A stretch of 5,805 nt of DNA. Source: an uncultured Actinomyces sp. GTDB taxonomy: Bacteria > Actinomycetota > Actinomycetes > Actinomycetales > Actinomycetaceae. Within the stretch, counting starts at the first letter, position 1, and every line of letters begins with the position of its first letter. Positions 1 through 4,989 of the stretch are shown here, in pieces. The stretch spans positions 1 to 5,805 of the forward strand of contig CACYEE010000078.1 in assembly GCA_902773415.1 (NCBI GenBank), given 5' to 3'. The notes beneath the pieces are model-generated. The model was not told where the DNA came from and did no database searches. It worked only from the letters and a program-made list of their open reading frames with translations. The translations under genes and the position numbers were made by a program.

Positions 1-339
1 GCGGTAGAGCTCTTCGGGCATGAGGGCGACGCCGATGCTTGCCGCCTGCTCCGCGGCGCTTGCCTTCGGAGGGTTCTTCTTGCGTTTGCGCAGGGCTTCG
101 CCGTCGTAGCACAGGCTTCGGCGTCCGGTCGGCGATTCCTTCACGCAGTCGCAGAAGACAAGCTCGTCCGCAAGGCCGGCATAGCCGATGGTGTCCGGCT
201 ATCCGCCGCTTTCCTCCATACGCCCGAGCGCCGCCAGGGCCTCGGGCTTCGCAAGCAGGCGCGCTTCGACATCGGCCCAGGCCACGCCTTCATGGCGTTC
301 CATATGCGCCGCGAAACGCTCGCGCAGAATCCCAAGCAT
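1..339 (-). pseudogene. DUF4256 family protein, interrupted by an in-frame amber stop; 3' end outside window
   Basis: The ATG at 339 has a good ribosome site (GGAAGGAG, 6 nt spacing). The first 46 residues start MLGILRERF and end RMEESGG. Then comes TAG (201-199), and the same frame continues open to the window edge for 66 residues: PDTIGY..., FCDC, ESPTGRRSLCYD, EAL, RKKNPPK and MPEELYR. Both halves match my memory of DUF4256, in which GGEPDVVGYD is continuous, so the TAG sits exactly on the conserved Glu. A single GAG-to-TAG change explains it, with no frame change. DUF4256 has no assigned function that I know of; the proteins are small, soluble and usually around 180-190 residues, so the window would hold about two thirds. 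TAG ends the HxlR gene at 4728-4730, so it is a normal stop here. The break may be recent inactivation or a base-call error. Family call is good; pseudogene status depends on that base. Confidence 0.8.
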
Positions 340-380
340 GGATGCGCTCCTTCCTTGTCCAGCAGCCGGCTTCGCCCCTC

Positions 381-395
381 GCATGTTACCCATGC
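381..395. repeat. 15-bp inverted repeat upstream of the DUF4256 gene
   Basis: GCATG and CATGC are perfect arms around a 5-nt spacer. On the minus strand this places TAACAT, a weak -10-like word, about 45 nt before the DUF4256 ATG at 339. It could be an operator or chance. No -35 at proper spacing is convincing. Confidence 0.25.
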
Positions 396-471
396 CAAAC
401 CCGCGACAGCCGAAGCGTCCATTCAGGCCTTGAACTCCGGGGCAGCTCCAGGTCCGGGTCAGGCCCAAGCT

Positions 472-493
472 CCGGTTGCGCCCATCCGTCATG
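472..493. repeat. Short intergenic repeat, copy 1
   Basis: This 22-bp segment has the pattern CC(A/G)GT(T/C)GCGC then (C/A)CATCCG(C/T)CA. The same pattern occurs at 4782-4803 and 4865-4886, in the other main non-coding gap. This copy and the one at 4865 differ at only about three positions, and both are preceded by AAGCTC. The repeat falls outside all credible genes, which suggests a dispersed intergenic element or a shared regulatory site. Its function is unknown. Confidence 0.45.
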
Positions 494-526
494 CCGCAGC
501 CCGAATCCGCAGCGAAGGCCCGACGC

Positions 527-1561
527 TCAGTCCACAAGCTCGACGAAGAACCTGCCGGCGGCCTCGAAGACGCGGACAACCCCATCTTCGACCAGGGGCG
601 CCACGAGCCGACGAGCCTCTTCTTCGTCCGAAAGTCCGAAGGCAGCCATGATTTCGACCGAGCAGACAAGCCGGCGCCGAGCGACGAGCTTGCCTACCGC
701 CTGCGGCGTCGGCCGCGCAGGCTCCGGTGCGATGCCGGATAGCGTCGCAATGGCTTGGGCGAAGGTCTCGAAAGGGGCGACTCCCGGAACCGCCGCCGCT
801 TGCATCGGCTCGCCCGCACCACCAGAAGCCGGGGCTGTTCTGGCAGCCTGAACCCTCCCGGCAACCCAAGCGCTCCCGGCAGCGGAACCCGGACCAAGGA
901 CGACGTGGGCAGGAAGGCCTTGGACCCCGAAGCGACGTCCGAGTTCGAGATCCGCATGCAGCGCGGCTTGAGCCCTGCCGTCCGAGATGGCCTCGCATAC
1001 GCCGTCCTCATCCGCGCCAACGAGTCGGAGCACGCGCACGAGCTCGGCCTTGGCAAGAACCGGGCGCGTCTCGACGACCAGCGCATAGCGCAGCCGATAC
1101 AGGAACGATGCGGCAAGCTCCGGATTCGCCAGCTCCACAGCCTTGACCGCGAGCGCGAGGGGACGGCTCGAGGTGTGCTCCTCGTCGAAGAGGCGAAGGC
1201 CGTCCATCCTCATCGGCATGCCGGCGATCGGCACTTCGTCAAGATATATTCGCGCCAAACGTCGGTTGTATTGCTTAAGTGCCTGAGCCTTCGAGACAGC
1301 GAGATCTAACGGGTCGACGAGCCTGTACACGTCGGGAACGAGGACGGACATGACCGGCTGGATCACGAGATCCGGATACTGTTCTTCGGGACGCCGGTAG
1401 ACAGGCTGCATTTCCCAAGCCAGTCCCATCATGGGGTCGACGAAGGCCAGCAAGCGGATCTCCGCGCCGCGCGAGCGTCTCCATCCGGATTCGACCGCGG
1501 ATTCCGCTGCAGGTTCGGCCGCGGATTCGGCCGCGGGTTCGTCAATCGCGAAGCGGCTCAC
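527..1561 (-). CDS. DsbA/FrnE/SpxH-like thioredoxin-fold protein lacking the CxxC active site
   Basis: The product is 344 residues. The GTG start at 1561 is chosen because AAGGAGG lies 5 nt upstream; a longer in-frame ATG at 1603 has no such site and would overlap the upstream gene more. Residues 8-25 are an E-(S/P)-A-A repeat. The fold starts near 35 with a beta strand running into FVDPMMGLAWE (40-50). This is where DsbA/FrnE/YjbH-type proteins have DP-x-C-x-W-C, but no Cys is present. An all-alpha insert follows, then VQGLPAHVV (213-221), which fits the second half of the fold with its cis-Pro at 217. The only cysteines are 189 and 300, far from the site. Residues about 288-344 resemble a small winged-helix-like tail. 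It is the last gene of the operon and overlaps the tautomerase stop (GTGA). A redox role is unlikely; an adaptor or ligand-binding role, as in SpxH-type ClpXP adaptors, is an inference. Confidence 0.72.
   Translation of the reverse strand: MSRFAIDEPAAESAAEPAAESAVESGWRRSRGAEIRLLAFVDPMMGLAWEMQPVYRRPEEQYPDLVIQPVMSVLVPDVYRLVDPLDLAVSKAQALKQYNRRLARIYLDEVPIAGMPMRMDGLRLFDEEHTSSRPLALAVKAVELANPELAASFLYRLRYALVVETRPVLAKAELVRVLRLVGADEDGVCEAISDGRAQAALHADLELGRRFGVQGLPAHVVLGPGSAAGSAWVAGRVQAARTAPASGGAGEPMQAAAVPGVAPFETFAQAIATLSGIAPEPARPTPQAVGKLVARRRLVCSVEIMAAFGLSDEEEARRLVAPLVEDGVVRVFEAAGRFFVELVD
1488..1547. repeat. 12-bp imperfect tandem repeat within the N-terminal coding region
   Basis: About five units of G(A/G)TTC-G-N-CCGCG run head to tail; the units at 1488 and 1524 are the closest, and the 1500 and 1536 units are degenerate. 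On the coding (minus) strand they encode the repeated tetrapeptide E-(S/P)-A-A in the N-terminal linker of the thioredoxin-fold protein. The 12-bp period keeps the frame, so copy-number change by slippage would lengthen or shorten the linker without breaking the gene. Confidence 0.7.
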
Positions 1562-1920
1562 GAGAACCTCCTTCGGTCGATGTATCGCCCAGCGGCCGAC
1601 CATCGCAGGGTGTCCTCGAAACGGAAACAGACATCGCCGGGCGCCGCGCCGACGGCATTGCAGATCGTTTGCGTGGCAGTTGCGGCGAATTCGGCATATC
1701 CGGCGCCGTTTTCGTTGGCGAAGACTGCCAGCTCGGCGTAGACGATTGGCCTATCGGCCCGTCCGCGCAGGTAGATGCCCGCCTCGCGTTCAATGACTGC
1801 CAGCAGCGAGTTCTCGTCTCTGCCGGGAACCGCCTCGATTGCTTCCCCCAGGGCGCGCACAAGCTCGTCCTCTGCTCGCGTGTCAAGGGAAGGCGAGGCC
1901 CAGATCTTCAGAAAGGGCAT
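1558..1920 (-). CDS. MIF/phenylpyruvate-tautomerase-like protein (tautomerase superfamily)
   Basis: The 120-residue product begins MPFLKIW. Removing Met would expose Pro, the catalytic base of the tautomerase superfamily. The MIF-like pattern follows: an amphipathic helix (about 15-31), PGRDENSLLAVIERE (32-46), a YAELAVF strand near 62, a second helix, then APGDVCFRFEDTLRW (92-106), which matches the APxxVYVxxxDxxxW strand near the MIF C terminus. Family members interconvert keto and enol forms or act on activated unsaturated acids; the substrate here is unknown. The start is ATG at 1920 with AAAGGAGG 9 nt upstream, inside the end of the hydrolase gene. One base separates it from the hydrolase stop (TGA-C-ATG), and its own stop overlaps the next GTG. 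A position beside an ene-reductase suggests processing of an enol or enone product. The family call is good; the specific activity is open. Confidence 0.78.
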   Translation of the reverse strand: MPFLKIWASPSLDTRAEDELVRALGEAIEAVPGRDENSLLAVIEREAGIYLRGRADRPIVYAELAVFANENGAGYAEFAATATQTICNAVGAAPGDVCFRFEDTLRWSAAGRYIDRRRFS

Positions 1921-1921
1921 G

Positions 1922-2995
1922 TCACTTGACCTCCTTTGCTCCCGCTCGCCCCTGGGGTTCCGCCGTTTGCACCGACGGCTTCCCGCTGGCGTCCTTGCGA
2001 CTCGGCGCGTCCGCCAACCAACCGGCGACAAGCTCCACAAGAGCGTCGGCCACCTGCTGTTCGCGCCCCTGGTAGGTATGGCCGGTGCCTTCGACGATCA
2101 CGATCTCGTTCTCGGCGGCGCGCGGCATCTGCGAGTTGATGGTGCCGAGAAATCCGGCAGGATCTCCGTAGGTGAAGCGGTCATAGGATCCGATGAGCAG
2201 GGCTCCGCGATGTTCGAGAGCCTCGACCTGCGAGAAGTCCTTGTCGGCTTCGACGTGGACGTTGTCAAGCGGGTTGTCGAAGACCCATCCGTAGGCGGTG
2301 CTTGCCGTGCATTCGATCCATCCCAGAAGAGCGAAGGGCAGCATCTCGCCGCCGCGCCCCTCGCACATGTACCGTTCGATGACGCCCTTCTGCTCCTCGG
2401 TGACCGCGGACAGAAGGTGCTCGACATTGGCTGGACTGAGCAGGATGAAACGCTCGACCCGCGGATCCTTCGTGTGCGACAGATAGGAGATCACCTTGTT
2501 GGCGCCCAGAGAGTGGCCTGCGAGCACGATGCGTTCGTAGCCAAGCTCGACCGCGGCATCGACGTAGGCGGCGATATCCTCGTCCGCATGGGCGAAGTCC
2601 TCGTTCCACGAGCCGATGATCTCCTGCCTTCCGGTCAGGACGTTGCGTGTGGCGATGCGACCGTAGGCGTCGCGCGTCTGGGCATAGACGAAGTCGACGC
2701 CGGCCTCGGCGAAGGTCTGCCCGAAGTTCACATAGAACGGGTTCGAGTGGAAGTTTCCATGGATGCCGGTGATTGCGATGACCACCTGGCGGCTTGGCCC
2801 GGCGGAGAAGAGAACGCCGTCGAGCACGGTGCCGCTCGTGGTGGACACCCCGAGCCTTCCGGCCCTCGCCTGGCCCGGACGGGAAGGCTCGGGCTCGCGC
2901 GTCGTCCCCGCGCCACGCCCCTGCCTCGGCGCTCCCGAAGCCCGAAGCTTCACCGCCGATTCCGTGGCCTGCTCCGCACCGAATGCAGACACCAT
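1922..2995 (-). CDS. Alpha/beta-hydrolase fold protein
   Basis: The product is 357 residues. The core runs from about 55 to 330: an oxyanion-type loop in ITGIHGNF (75-82), the nucleophile elbow GHSLG (160-164, Ser162), a likely acid at Asp272 or Asp278 in GSYDRFTYGD, and His306 in GTGHTY. All catalytic elements are present in the usual order. A cap region with CTASTAYGW lies at 229-237. There is no clear signal peptide or membrane segment. Residues about 14-48 and 331-357 are Arg/Gly/Pro/Ala-rich and look disordered, which is unusual for this family. The ATG at 2995 overlaps the ene-reductase stop (TGATG), with GGAGG 7 nt upstream, so the long N terminus is probably real. The overall look resembles DUF1749/serine-aminopeptidase-like hydrolases. 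An esterase or lactonase acting with the neighbouring reductase and tautomerase is an inference. Confidence 0.82.
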   Translation of the reverse strand: MVSAFGAEQATESAVKLRASGAPRQGRGAGTTREPEPSRPGQARAGRLGVSTTSGTVLDGVLFSAGPSRQVVIAITGIHGNFHSNPFYVNFGQTFAEAGVDFVYAQTRDAYGRIATRNVLTGRQEIIGSWNEDFAHADEDIAAYVDAAVELGYERIVLAGHSLGANKVISYLSHTKDPRVERFILLSPANVEHLLSAVTEEQKGVIERYMCEGRGGEMLPFALLGWIECTASTAYGWVFDNPLDNVHVEADKDFSQVEALEHRGALLIGSYDRFTYGDPAGFLGTINSQMPRAAENEIVIVEGTGHTYQGREQQVADALVELVAGWLADAPSRKDASGKPSVQTAEPQGRAGAKEVK

Positions 2996-4134
2996 CAGTA
3001 TTCCTCCGAACGGTAGCGCAGCTCAAACTGTTTCGAGGGCGGATAGAAGTCGGTGCCGGCGCGGGTGCCGTCGAGCATCGCCGGAGTGTAGCGATAGCTG
3101 TCCGCCTTGTCCCAGTCGAAGCAGGTCTCGATTTCGGATTCGCGGCCGGTTTCGATGAGGTCGACGAGGTGCGGGTTGAGCAGCACGGACTTTCCGACGG
3201 CAAGGAATTCCGCGGTGCCGGTGGCCCATGCCTTCGCCATGTCGTCTGCCGTGTAGAGATTGCCCACTCCAATCAGCGGGAGCCTTCCGTCGAGGCGCTC
3301 ATGAACGAGGTCCATGCGCAGGCGGCTGGTGTCGGCTCCGCGACGGGCTTTCTTGTAGAAGTCCCACAGGGATATGTGCAGGTATTGCAGCGGCTTGTCG
3401 GCAAGGACGTCGACGAGGGCGAACGTGTCGGCCATTGTCAGGCCGTCGGGGCCGGGCTCCTCCGGGGAGAATCGGTAGCCGACGATGAAGTCGGGCCGGT
3501 TGCGGGCTCGGCGTACTTCGTCGACCGCATCGACGATGGCAAGCGGGAAGGCCAGACGTTTTTCGAGGCTGCCGCCCCAGCGGTCGGCGCGGCGGTTGTA
3601 GGTGCCGGAGAAGAACTGCTGGATGAGCCATCCGTTTGCGCCGTGGATTTCGACGCCGTCGAGTCCTGCGCGAATAGCAAGGTCGGCTGCGTTCGCGAAG
3701 GCTGCGACGAGAGCTTCGACTTCCGCGTCGGCCAGTGCTCGGGCACGTCCGGGCAAGGCCGAGGGGGCGACGACGCCGTAGCCGCGAGTCATCGACGGAT
3801 GCGCCCGGAGGCCCGAGTGGGCGATCTGCGCGACGGCAAGCGCTCCCTGATCATGGGAGATGCGCGCGTATTCGGAGAGCGTCGGGAGGTGGTCCTCGGA
3901 GAAGGCGTTGGGCGATTCAAATCCGATGCTCGAAGGATGGACATTGGTGAAAGGCATGATGAACATGCCGAATCCCTTGAATCGATCTTCCCAGAAGCGG
4001 CGCGCGGCCGGGGTGAGTTCGCCGTCCGGGCCCGAATCGTAGATGGTCACGGGGGCGACGGCAAGGCGGTTTTTCACCTCGACGCCGTTGTTCAGCGTGT
4101 AGGGCTCGAAAAGCGGCCGATAGGTTTCCTTCAT
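2995..4134 (-). CDS. NADH:flavin oxidoreductase / old-yellow-enzyme family ene-reductase
   Basis: The product is a 379-residue, single-domain FMN TIM barrel. Visible landmarks are KNRLAVAPVT (21-30), QIAHSG (103-108), the substrate-binding pair His164/Asn167 in HGANGWLIQQF, the RRADRWGGSLEKR family signature (181-193), VGYRFSP (218-224), and IGVGNLY plus AEFLAVGKSVLLNP (288-321) at the FMN phosphate site. Old yellow enzymes reduce activated C=C bonds with NAD(P)H. The usual proton-donor Tyr after the HxxN pair is Trp169 here. There is no C-terminal FeS/FAD half, so it is unlike FadH, BaiCD or trimethylamine dehydrogenase. Two adjacent ATGs exist at 4137 and 4134; AAGGA is 7 nt from the second and 4 nt from the first, so 4134 is preferred by one codon. 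It is the first gene of the operon and is divergent from the HxlR regulator. The substrate is unknown. Confidence 0.9.
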   Translation of the reverse strand: MKETYRPLFEPYTLNNGVEVKNRLAVAPVTIYDSGPDGELTPAARRFWEDRFKGFGMFIMPFTNVHPSSIGFESPNAFSEDHLPTLSEYARISHDQGALAVAQIAHSGLRAHPSMTRGYGVVAPSALPGRARALADAEVEALVAAFANAADLAIRAGLDGVEIHGANGWLIQQFFSGTYNRRADRWGGSLEKRLAFPLAIVDAVDEVRRARNRPDFIVGYRFSPEEPGPDGLTMADTFALVDVLADKPLQYLHISLWDFYKKARRGADTSRLRMDLVHERLDGRLPLIGVGNLYTADDMAKAWATGTAEFLAVGKSVLLNPHLVDLIETGRESEIETCFDWDKADSYRYTPAMLDGTRAGTDFYPPSKQFELRYRSEEY

Positions 4135-4137
4135 CAT

Positions 4138-4370
4138 TCGTTCCTTTCTGGCGATTGCGTTCCGCATGCGTGAAAGCCTAAAGTTCAGGAAAGAAAAGCA
4201 ACAGTACGCATATTTTTCTTCCTTAGGTCCGCAGCCATCGCCCAAGAAGAGAAAAGTCCGCAAAACCGCTGGTCGCAGACCTGTTTGGCGGAACTTGAGA
4301 GATAGGCAACAGCTGGGGTCCAGCCACCTTGAACAAGTCCAACGCTTGCGAGAAAGAGAGGAGAGCAACC
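4138..4370. promoter_or_regulatory. Divergent regulatory region between the ene-reductase operon and the HxlR gene
   Basis: About 230 bp separate the two divergent starts and must hold both promoters. The left half (about 4180-4225) is far more AT-rich than the rest of the window. Symmetric sites include the AGGAAAGAAAA/TTTTTCTTCCT pair (4187-4223), CGCATGCG (4163-4170), GGTC-gca-GACC (4271-4281) and CTTG-aa-CAAG (4328-4337), with a further CTTG at 4346. I find no -35/-10 pair close to consensus on either strand, so exact promoters are not called. HxlR regulators commonly bind in such divergent gaps and often control the facing gene. Confidence 0.5.
4187..4223. repeat. Imperfect AT-rich inverted repeat in the divergent region
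   Basis: AGGAAAGAAAA (4187-4197) is complemented, with a one-base shift, by TTTTTCTTCCT (4213-4223), leaving 15 nt between. Outside it, CCTAA (4177-4181) is matched by TTAGG (4223-4227). It lies 50-90 nt before the ene-reductase start. It could be the HxlR operator, or simply a bent AT-rich promoter segment. Confidence 0.35.
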
Positions 4371-4730
4371 ATGAACGACGCCGAATTTGAAGCCCGCATC
4401 CGCCACTTCGAGGACACCATGCCGCCCGAGTGTCCGATCCTCTATTCGATGGGCATCATTTCCTCGAAGTGGAAGATTCCGATCATCTGGTATCTCATGC
4501 TCCACGACGGCCAGCACTACAACGAGCTGAAGCGGTCGGCTGGAGGCATAACGAACACGATGCTCACGAAGAGCCTGCGCGAGCTCGAGGCCGATGGCCT
4601 GGTTCGCCGCATCGACCACGGCACGGTCCCGCCTTCGGTCACCTACCACCTGACCGAGCATGGCCGCGCCCTCATCGACACCATGAGCGAACTCTTCGAA
4701 TGGGGCAAGGCGATGCAGACGCGCGCCTAG
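4371..4730 (+). CDS. HxlR-family winged-helix transcriptional regulator
   Basis: The product is 119 residues, the usual size. The start is ATG at 4371 with GGAG 7 nt upstream; an in-frame ATG at 4329 lacks a ribosome site. The family pattern is complete: CPILYSMGIISSKWKIPIIWYL (21-42), then HYNELKRSAGGITNTMLTKSLRELEADGLVRR (49-80) as the HTH and wing entry, VTYHLTEHGRAL (90-101), and a dimerisation helix ending SELFEWGK. Cys21 precedes the first helix. In the YodB/HypR branch of this family such an N-terminal Cys senses quinones, aldehydes or disulfide stress. It is divergent from the ene-reductase operon, so it is the likely regulator of that operon and of itself. Whether it represses or activates, and what it senses, is inference. 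Confidence 0.88.
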   Translation: MNDAEFEARIRHFEDTMPPECPILYSMGIISSKWKIPIIWYLMLHDGQHYNELKRSAGGITNTMLTKSLRELEADGLVRRIDHGTVPPSVTYHLTEHGRALIDTMSELFEWGKAMQTRA

Positions 4731-4780
4731 GACGCCCCGCGCCATCGTCGCGCCACGGCACCCCGCCCTTGGCATCCGGC

Positions 4781-4849
4781 TCCAGTTGCGCACATCCGCC
4801 ACGAACCCCGGAAAACCACCCCGATTCATGACAGACCGGCGCAACTGGA
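4781..4849. repeat. 11-bp perfect inverted repeat, 47-nt spacer
   Basis: TCCAGTTGCGC (4781-4791) and GCGCAACTGGA (4839-4849) are exact reverse complements. The left arm overlaps copy 2 of the short repeat. The pair could fold into a long-loop stem in RNA or mark the ends of a small inserted element; no coding content lies between the arms. Confidence 0.55.
4782..4803. repeat. Short intergenic repeat, copy 2
   Basis: It follows the same 22-bp pattern as 472-493, beginning CCAGTTGCGC and continuing ACATCCGCCA. It is the most divergent of the three copies and lies within an arm of the inverted repeat at 4781-4849. Confidence 0.4.
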
Positions 4850-4864
4850 CGCCAAGCTCGAGTC

Positions 4865-4886
4865 CCGGTCGCGCCCATCCGCCATC
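4865..4886. repeat. Short intergenic repeat, copy 3
   Basis: It begins CCGGTCGCGC and continues CCATCCGCCAT. It is the closest match to the copy at 472-493, with about three differences, and is preceded by AAGCTC as that copy is. It has the same orientation as the other two copies. Confidence 0.45.
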
Positions 4887-4989
4887 ACGCGCCACAAGTT
4901 CGGCCACCGCCATAAAGGCGGAGCGCCTCAGCCCGGGCGTCTATTCCGAGCCGGACGACCCGTAAGATGGGAACGGAAAAGGAGGCGCC

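Larger units (their letters stand above)
340..526. other. Non-coding gap between the operon's last gene and the DUF4256 gene
   Basis: No convincing gene is seen on either strand. The gap lies after the stop of the thioredoxin-fold gene and before the DUF4256 start, both read leftward. It holds the DUF4256 ribosome site, a GCATG-ttacc-CATGC inverted repeat (381-395) and one copy of the short repeat described separately (472-493). Two nearby AGCTCC words give it a repetitive look. No stem followed by a T-run is visible, so no intrinsic terminator can be called for the operon. Confidence 0.6.
4731..4989. other. Non-coding gap between the HxlR and Rrf2 genes
   Basis: No supported gene lies here; open frames on both strands lack ribosome sites and family-like sequence. 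The gap contains two copies of the short repeat (4782-4803, 4865-4886), an 11-bp inverted repeat (4781/4849) and a small AGGCG-gag-CGCCT hairpin (4916-4928). A TAAGAT word at 4963-4968, 22 nt before the Rrf2 start, could serve as a -10, but no good -35 precedes it. No T-run terminator follows the HxlR stop. Confidence 0.55.

Noticed and set aside
202..669. Longer upstream start for the DUF4256 reading frame (to 669)
   Set aside because: The extension overlaps the 3' end of the next gene and gap DNA and is Ser/Arg-rich, while ATG 339 has a strong ribosome site.
39..851. 270-codon plus-strand open frame across the DUF4256 and thioredoxin-fold region
   Set aside because: It is antisense to two family-supported genes, Arg/Ser/Pro-rich as expected for a GC-rich shadow frame, and has no ribosome site.
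1775..3016. 413-codon plus-strand open frame antisense to the hydrolase
   Set aside because: Its length comes from GC-rich lack of stops; the minus strand carries a complete hydrolase with GHSLG and triad residues.
2794..4173. 459-codon plus-strand open frame antisense to the ene-reductase
   Set aside because: The minus strand has the full FMN-barrel signature; this frame shows no family pattern and no ribosome site.
4138..4368. N-terminal 77-78-residue extension of the ene-reductase (to 4368)
   Set aside because: The added part is AT-rich promoter DNA with no ribosome site, and the OYE fold begins right after 4134.
4731..4780. Intrinsic terminator after the HxlR gene
   Set aside because: Short complementary GC words exist, but there is no stable stem followed by a T-run.
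472..4886. CRISPR array from the repeated 22-bp unit
   Set aside because: The copies are irregularly spaced, imperfect and lie in two distant gaps, with no spacer pattern and no cas genes.
4185..4913. 242-codon minus-strand open frame across the HxlR gene
   Set aside because: It is a shadow of the HxlR gene plus intergenic DNA, with no credible start.
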